Source: Lachnospiraceae bacterium (lineage in GTDB: Bacteria; Bacillota; Clostridia; Lachnospirales; Lachnospiraceae). From it: DNA of 56,823 bases. The notes under the pieces were generated by a model. It searched no databases and was not told the DNA's origin. It worked only from the letters and a program-made list of their open reading frames with translations. Both the position numbers and the translations under genes were made by a program. Shown here piece by piece: positions 53,034-56,823 of this stretch. Position 1 is the first letter of the stretch. Each line of letters starts with the position of its first letter. The stretch spans positions 1-56,823 of the forward strand of contig SFGF01000032.1 in assembly GCA_004556655.1 (NCBI GenBank), in the 5' to 3' direction.

Positions 53034-55259
53034 ATGAAGAAAAAAGCTACAGAACGTATCAAATATTATCAAAATCCCGGCGGACCGGTAATCGGTGACT
53101 GTGGGAAAGGAGTTATTGAAAAGGACGGTCTTTATTTTAAGGATATCGACGGCAGCGGAGAACTGAAGCCTTTTGATGACTGGCGTCTGCCTCCTTCTGA
53201 ACGTGCCAAAGCTCTGGCTGAAGTTCTGTCACTGGAAGAAAAACTCGGACAACTTTTTGTCAGCAGCTGGAAAATGGGAATTGAACAGGAAGATAAAGAG
53301 TTTGTGGACGAAACCGGTCTTCTGGATGAGAAACCGGTGGAAGAAGGATCTATTTTTTCCTTTGCAGCTACAGAAGGAACAACCGTCACCATCAAAGACT
53401 GGTGGGTACGCCATTTTATTCTGCGTTCCAATCCAAAGCCGGATGAACTGGCAGACTGGATCAACCAGATGAATGCGGTTGCGGAAGAATGTGAACACTT
53501 CGTTCCCGTAGATGTGCTCTCCAATTCCAGAAATGAAAATGGTGAAGTGGTCTTCGGCATGAATGATGCTTCCGGTGTATTTGCCGCATGGCCCGGCACT
53601 CTTGGTATTGCCGCTGCAATAAAAGGGGATTCTATTGATCTGATCGATGATTTTGCAGACTGTATCCGACGTGAATGGGACGCTGTCGGCATGAAAAAAG
53701 GCTATATGTATATGGCGGATGTTGTCTCCGATCCCCGTTGGCAGAGAACTTACGGTACCTTCGGAGAAGATCCTGAATTGATCAATGAGATTTTCGCTCA
53801 TATCGTGCCGATTATTCAGGGCAGCAAAGACGGTGTTACCCCGGATGGTGTGGCTCTGACCGTAAAACATTTTCCGGGCGGCGGTGCACGTGAAAATGGC
53901 TTTGATCCTCATTATGCAATGGGACAGTGGAACGTTTATCAAACAGAAGGAAGTCTTCAGAAATACCACATTCCGGCATTCCAGACAGCCGTTGATAAGC
54001 ATGCCTCTTCCATCATGCCCTACTATGCAAAACCGGCTGCCCAAAAAAGTGAGCCACAGACAGATAAAAACGGTGCCCCGATGGAAATGAAACCTTTCGG
54101 CTTTGCATACAATAAGCCATTCATTCACGAGCTTCTCAGAAATCAAATGGGATTTCAGGGATATATCAACAGTGACTCCGGAATTATCCACAATATGGGC
54201 TGGGGTGTAGAAATGCTGGATAAAGCGGAACGTGTTGCGTTTGCAGTTAACACCGGTGTTGATATCATCAGTGGCTCTTACGATGTGAAATTCGCAAAAG
54301 AAGCTTACGAACGGGCATCCAACGACTATTACGATACCCATCCACTGCCGGATGGTTTCACAAAAGAACAGCTTGTTCTGACTGATGAAGCTTTGAATCG
54401 CGCGGTAATCCGCACTTTGACAGAGCGCTTTGCCCTTGGCATGTTTGAAAATCCATACCGTGATCCGGCAAAAGCGTTTGAGATCGTCTCTAATCCGACC
54501 GACTGGGCAAATGCCATGGATGTACACCGCAAATCGGTCGTACTTTTGAAAAATGACGGAACTCTTCCGCTGACAGATGATAAATTATCCGGAAAAACTC
54601 TGTATGTTGAATGTTTCAATAAAAAAGCGGAACAGGCGGACGCTTCCACTTCCTCCCTCCGCAGACAATTGGGTAAGAGCCTGAAGCTTACTGAGGATCC
54701 ATCCCAAGCGGATTATACAATTCTCCTTCTCTCCCCAAGCTCAGGAGAATACTTTAATGCCACTCCCGGATACCTGGAACTGGATATCTGCGATGGAAAA
54801 GTAGTACCGAATGTGGATGAACAGGGACGCCCTGTGTCTGAAACACATACTGAAACCACTCTGGCCAATGCCGGCAAAATTGCAGAAATCAGCAAAGCAG
54901 TACGTGCAAACGGAGGTAAAGTAATCACCAATGTCAACTTTACTCTTGCATGGGAACTGGGAAATGTAGAACCGCACAGTGACGCGCTGCTGGCCGGCTT
55001 TGATACCTATACCGATGCTACTTTGGAAGTGATCTTCGGAAAAGTATCTCCTACCGGAAAGCTGCCACTGACACTTCCAAGAGGAGATGAAGTTCTGGCT
55101 GTAAACGCGGATGGTGTATGTATTTCACCAAATGATGTGCCGGGATATGATAAAGACCAGTATATGCCGGATTCCCTGAAAGATGAGAACGGAAAAGCAT
55201 ATGCATATCGGGATACAGCAGGCAATTACTACGAGCTGAACTTTGGACTGAGCTTCTAG
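53034..55259 (+). CDS. Beta-glucosidase-like glycoside hydrolase (GH3)
   Basis: A 741-residue GH3 enzyme. The TIM barrel holds SLEEKLGQLF, DPRWQRTYGTFGEDPELI, KHFPGGGARENG and the nucleophile Asp in YINSDSGIIHN. A C-terminal alpha/beta sandwich with RKSVVLLKNDGTLPL follows, and GKLPLTLPR lies near the end. No signal peptide, so it acts on imported glucosides or gluco-oligosaccharides. The frame opens 17 codons earlier, but GGAGG eight bases before ATG 53034 sets the start. Substrate preference (glucose, xylose or N-acetylglucosamine) cannot be read from sequence. Confidence 0.9.
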   Translation: MKKKATERIKYYQNPGGPVIGDCGKGVIEKDGLYFKDIDGSGELKPFDDWRLPPSERAKALAEVLSLEEKLGQLFVSSWKMGIEQEDKEFVDETGLLDEKPVEEGSIFSFAATEGTTVTIKDWWVRHFILRSNPKPDELADWINQMNAVAEECEHFVPVDVLSNSRNENGEVVFGMNDASGVFAAWPGTLGIAAAIKGDSIDLIDDFADCIRREWDAVGMKKGYMYMADVVSDPRWQRTYGTFGEDPELINEIFAHIVPIIQGSKDGVTPDGVALTVKHFPGGGARENGFDPHYAMGQWNVYQTEGSLQKYHIPAFQTAVDKHASSIMPYYAKPAAQKSEPQTDKNGAPMEMKPFGFAYNKPFIHELLRNQMGFQGYINSDSGIIHNMGWGVEMLDKAERVAFAVNTGVDIISGSYDVKFAKEAYERASNDYYDTHPLPDGFTKEQLVLTDEALNRAVIRTLTERFALGMFENPYRDPAKAFEIVSNPTDWANAMDVHRKSVVLLKNDGTLPLTDDKLSGKTLYVECFNKKAEQADASTSSLRRQLGKSLKLTEDPSQADYTILLLSPSSGEYFNATPGYLELDICDGKVVPNVDEQGRPVSETHTETTLANAGKIAEISKAVRANGGKVITNVNFTLAWELGNVEPHSDALLAGFDTYTDATLEVIFGKVSPTGKLPLTLPRGDEVLAVNADGVCISPNDVPGYDKDQYMPDSLKDENGKAYAYRDTAGNYYELNFGLSF

Positions 55260-55302
55260 ACTGTTTTGATCTCGTATTTCTGAAAATATGTCACTACGCT
55301 TA

Positions 55303-55340
55303 AAAATGTGCAAATCTAACCTAACAGATTTGCACATTTT
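55303..55340 (+). terminator. Bidirectional terminator between GH3 and csm6
   Basis: A 15-bp perfect stem AAAATGTGCAAATCT/AGATTTGCACATTTT with an 8-nt loop. It can serve the convergent GH3 and csm6 genes. Confidence 0.8.
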
Positions 55341-55384
55341 AAATTCAGGTGTCTTAAGTATTGAAAAATGACAGAAGCCCATTG

Positions 55385-56701
55385 TCACTCCATTTTTTTA
55401 TAAATGATTTCATTAAGTTGAATATATGAATTCCAATAATCTTTTTTTATATTTATTCCAGTGTACATGAATAACTGTTTTATGTAGTCCATAATCTGTT
55501 TTCCAGTAAGACCCGTTAATGCCTTTATCTTTGCCTCATCCACAGAGATAATCTGGTGAGCTGCCATGTTCCTAATTTTCTCTTCTACATAACGAAGCTT
55601 TTCAACTGTTATATTTAATTTCTGATTGTCAGAATAATGCAAGATAATCGTTTTTAAATGTACTGACTTAACCATTCCATAGTTAAAATTAGCCCACTCA
55701 GCATGTAATGATTTTAATATATCTGTACCCTGTAATTTATTCTGCTTCCAACTCCACGATCCATCCTGCTTCTGATAACAATATTTATGTACATCTATAT
55801 TGAATTGTTTCTTCAATACCAGCTCAAACATATCTGCAATAAGAGGAGATATTGCTCGGATAAAATCTGCATATTCTTTTCTTTGCAATTTAATACTTAA
55901 GTTTAATGCATATTCAAAATATTTTCGTTCATTCCCTGATTTCACAGGAAAGCAGTCAACATGTGTCACACGAACTAATCTATCTGCCTCTCTGTAGTCA
56001 AACAGCATCCGGTAATACCCAAGACGTATTAAATCTTCATATTTTTCTCTGCAAACTTGTGGAAGCGTTTCAGTTACTGCTAATGCAGCTGCATAGTCAT
56101 ATACTTCCAAATGCTTTTTTATAATTCCTTCTTTATGTACTATACTTAAAGAGGGACAAATTACCTCCTTGCATCGATTCTCAAAGTCGTCTCGATTATC
56201 TTCGTTTAATTCCCACAGTATTTTAACATCATATCCCTTATGGATATGCTCATTCATTTTTCTTTCTGGTGTAGATACTTGAATAGTTTTACAAGGATAT
56301 TCTCCAATGGTCTGCAGAACTAAAAGGCCACTTTTCATCGCCGGAGTACCAGATGATATATTCAAAAGTAACACATCTGACGAATCCATATCTTCAATTA
56401 TACTCGTAATAATTGTCCGAAAATCATTATAAAAATAGTCAAACTCATGCACATTTGTAAGGTCAGGTCTTTTGATTATAATATATTCACATTCTCTGCC
56501 CTGAAGCTCAGCAAGTCGTTTCAGACAATAGAGATAACGATCATCCTTCTCTTGATTATCAAGAATCTCTTTTGACATATATAAATAAACCTTTGTTGGC
56601 CTATATGCCCTACAAATATGCAATAATGCTCCATCTCTGCAATTATTTAATGACATTGGATCCGTGCCCCCTACCGGTGAAAATAAAATCATATTATTCA
56701 T
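55385..56701 (-). CDS. csm6: Csm6-like CARF-HEPN ribonuclease (type III CRISPR)
   Basis: A 438-residue protein. The N-terminal CARF domain has ILFSPVGGTDPM and the ligand-pocket motif NISSGTPAMKSG (residues about 115-126), as in Csm6/Csx1. The C-terminal HEPN domain carries the Rx4H ribonuclease motif RNMAAH (Arg377, His382). Such enzymes bind cyclic oligoadenylate made by a type III interference complex and then cut RNA non-specifically. AAGGGGAAG lies before ATG 56701 (a TTG two codons upstream is also open). No cas10, csm or repeat array is in the window; these should lie to the right. If they are absent, this is a stand-alone effector. Confidence 0.85.
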   Translation of the reverse strand: MNNMILFSPVGGTDPMSLNNCRDGALLHICRAYRPTKVYLYMSKEILDNQEKDDRYLYCLKRLAELQGRECEYIIIKRPDLTNVHEFDYFYNDFRTIITSIIEDMDSSDVLLLNISSGTPAMKSGLLVLQTIGEYPCKTIQVSTPERKMNEHIHKGYDVKILWELNEDNRDDFENRCKEVICPSLSIVHKEGIIKKHLEVYDYAAALAVTETLPQVCREKYEDLIRLGYYRMLFDYREADRLVRVTHVDCFPVKSGNERKYFEYALNLSIKLQRKEYADFIRAISPLIADMFELVLKKQFNIDVHKYCYQKQDGSWSWKQNKLQGTDILKSLHAEWANFNYGMVKSVHLKTIILHYSDNQKLNITVEKLRYVEEKIRNMAAHQIISVDEAKIKALTGLTGKQIMDYIKQLFMYTGINIKKDYWNSYIQLNEIIYKKME

Positions 56702-56823
56702 AATCAACTTCCCCTTTTATTATTTTATGATATGGGTGTCAAAACACCCGTTTTATAGTAACTCATTAACTAACGTTCCTTGAAAATTTCATATAAGACA
56801 ACAAATATTTCATATTAGTAGTG
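56702..56823. other. Upstream of csm6: hairpin and possible promoter
   Basis: GGGTGT/ACACCC hairpin with a 4-nt loop (about 56731-56746), overlapping a minus-strand TTGACA (-35-like). Two TATGAAAT copies lie near the right edge. No CRISPR repeat is recognisable. Confidence 0.4.

Noticed and set aside
53229..54527. A 432-codon minus-strand frame opposite the GH3 gene
   Set aside because: Antisense to catalytic GH3 motifs, no recognisable domain, no ribosome site.
56702..56823. Possible CRISPR repeats next to csm6
   Set aside because: Only two imperfect TATGAAAT copies and one hairpin; no regularly spaced repeats of 25-40 bp.

Overview
The window looks like the chromosome of a gut-type Lachnospiraceae bacterium (Firmicutes, Clostridia). 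Base composition is moderately AT-rich. Genes have strong AGGAGG-type ribosome sites, there is a tyrosyl T-box leader, a CIRCE-controlled clpB, and B12 and manganese riboswitches. Glycoside hydrolases sit beside AraC, GntR and IclR regulators. I cannot fix the genus from sequence alone. No tRNA or rRNA gene, phage, or intact insertion sequence is visible.

Layout, left to right. 1-430: start of tyrS with its T-box leader (minus strand). 541-1563: a PD-(D/E)XK (Rpn/transposase-like) nuclease. 1919-4432: GH2 beta-mannosidase. 4570-9330: an RND exporter with its TetR regulator, behind an operator-bearing promoter. 9399-9964: a separate unit with its own promoter, a cobalamin riboswitch, about 310 nt of highly structured sequence with no convincing gene, and a terminator. 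10083-11722: KDPG aldolase (eda) divergent from an IclR regulator. 11716-15438: a CmpB-like membrane protein, a 57-residue DUF4250 gene missed by size cut-offs, and clpB. 15490-18914: a serine hydrolase, then hflC and a frameshifted hflK behind a manganese riboswitch with its own promoter. 18903-24713: an OFA-type MFS transporter, a heterodimeric ABC exporter and its LysR regulator. 24774-26674: a riboswitch-like leader on a decayed MATE gene, convergent with a decayed URO-D-family gene. 26687-30667: GH38 alpha-mannosidase and an intact URO-D-family methyltransferase-like gene.

30870-35584: azlCD, corA, a C39-like peptidase, an unknown 157-residue protein and an FAD/Rieske oxidoreductase. 35763-41167: a sugar-acid module (GntP permease, IlvD/Edd dehydratase, 2-keto-3-deoxygluconate kinase, GntR regulator). 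With the distant eda gene it would give a complete modified Entner-Doudoroff route: gluconate to KDG to KDPG to pyruvate plus glyceraldehyde 3-phosphate. 41207-44044: LacZ-type GH2. 44201-48001: a tight four-gene cassette of two alpha/beta-hydrolase esterases, an ATP-grasp ligase and an HMGL-like aldolase, function unknown. 48139-48509: a MATE remnant. 48524-50071: siroheme sulfite/nitrite reductase with a palindromic operator. 50205-55259: MATE exporter, AraC regulator and GH3 glucosidase. 55385-56701: a Csm6-type CARF-HEPN RNase at the edge, hinting at a type III CRISPR locus to the right.

The most unusual signals are the B12-riboswitch transcript that ends without an evident gene, the manganese riboswitch in front of hflKC, the esterase/esterase/ATP-grasp/aldolase cassette, and the dual-operator control of the gluconate module. 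All identifications come from reading motifs by eye; no database search was run.
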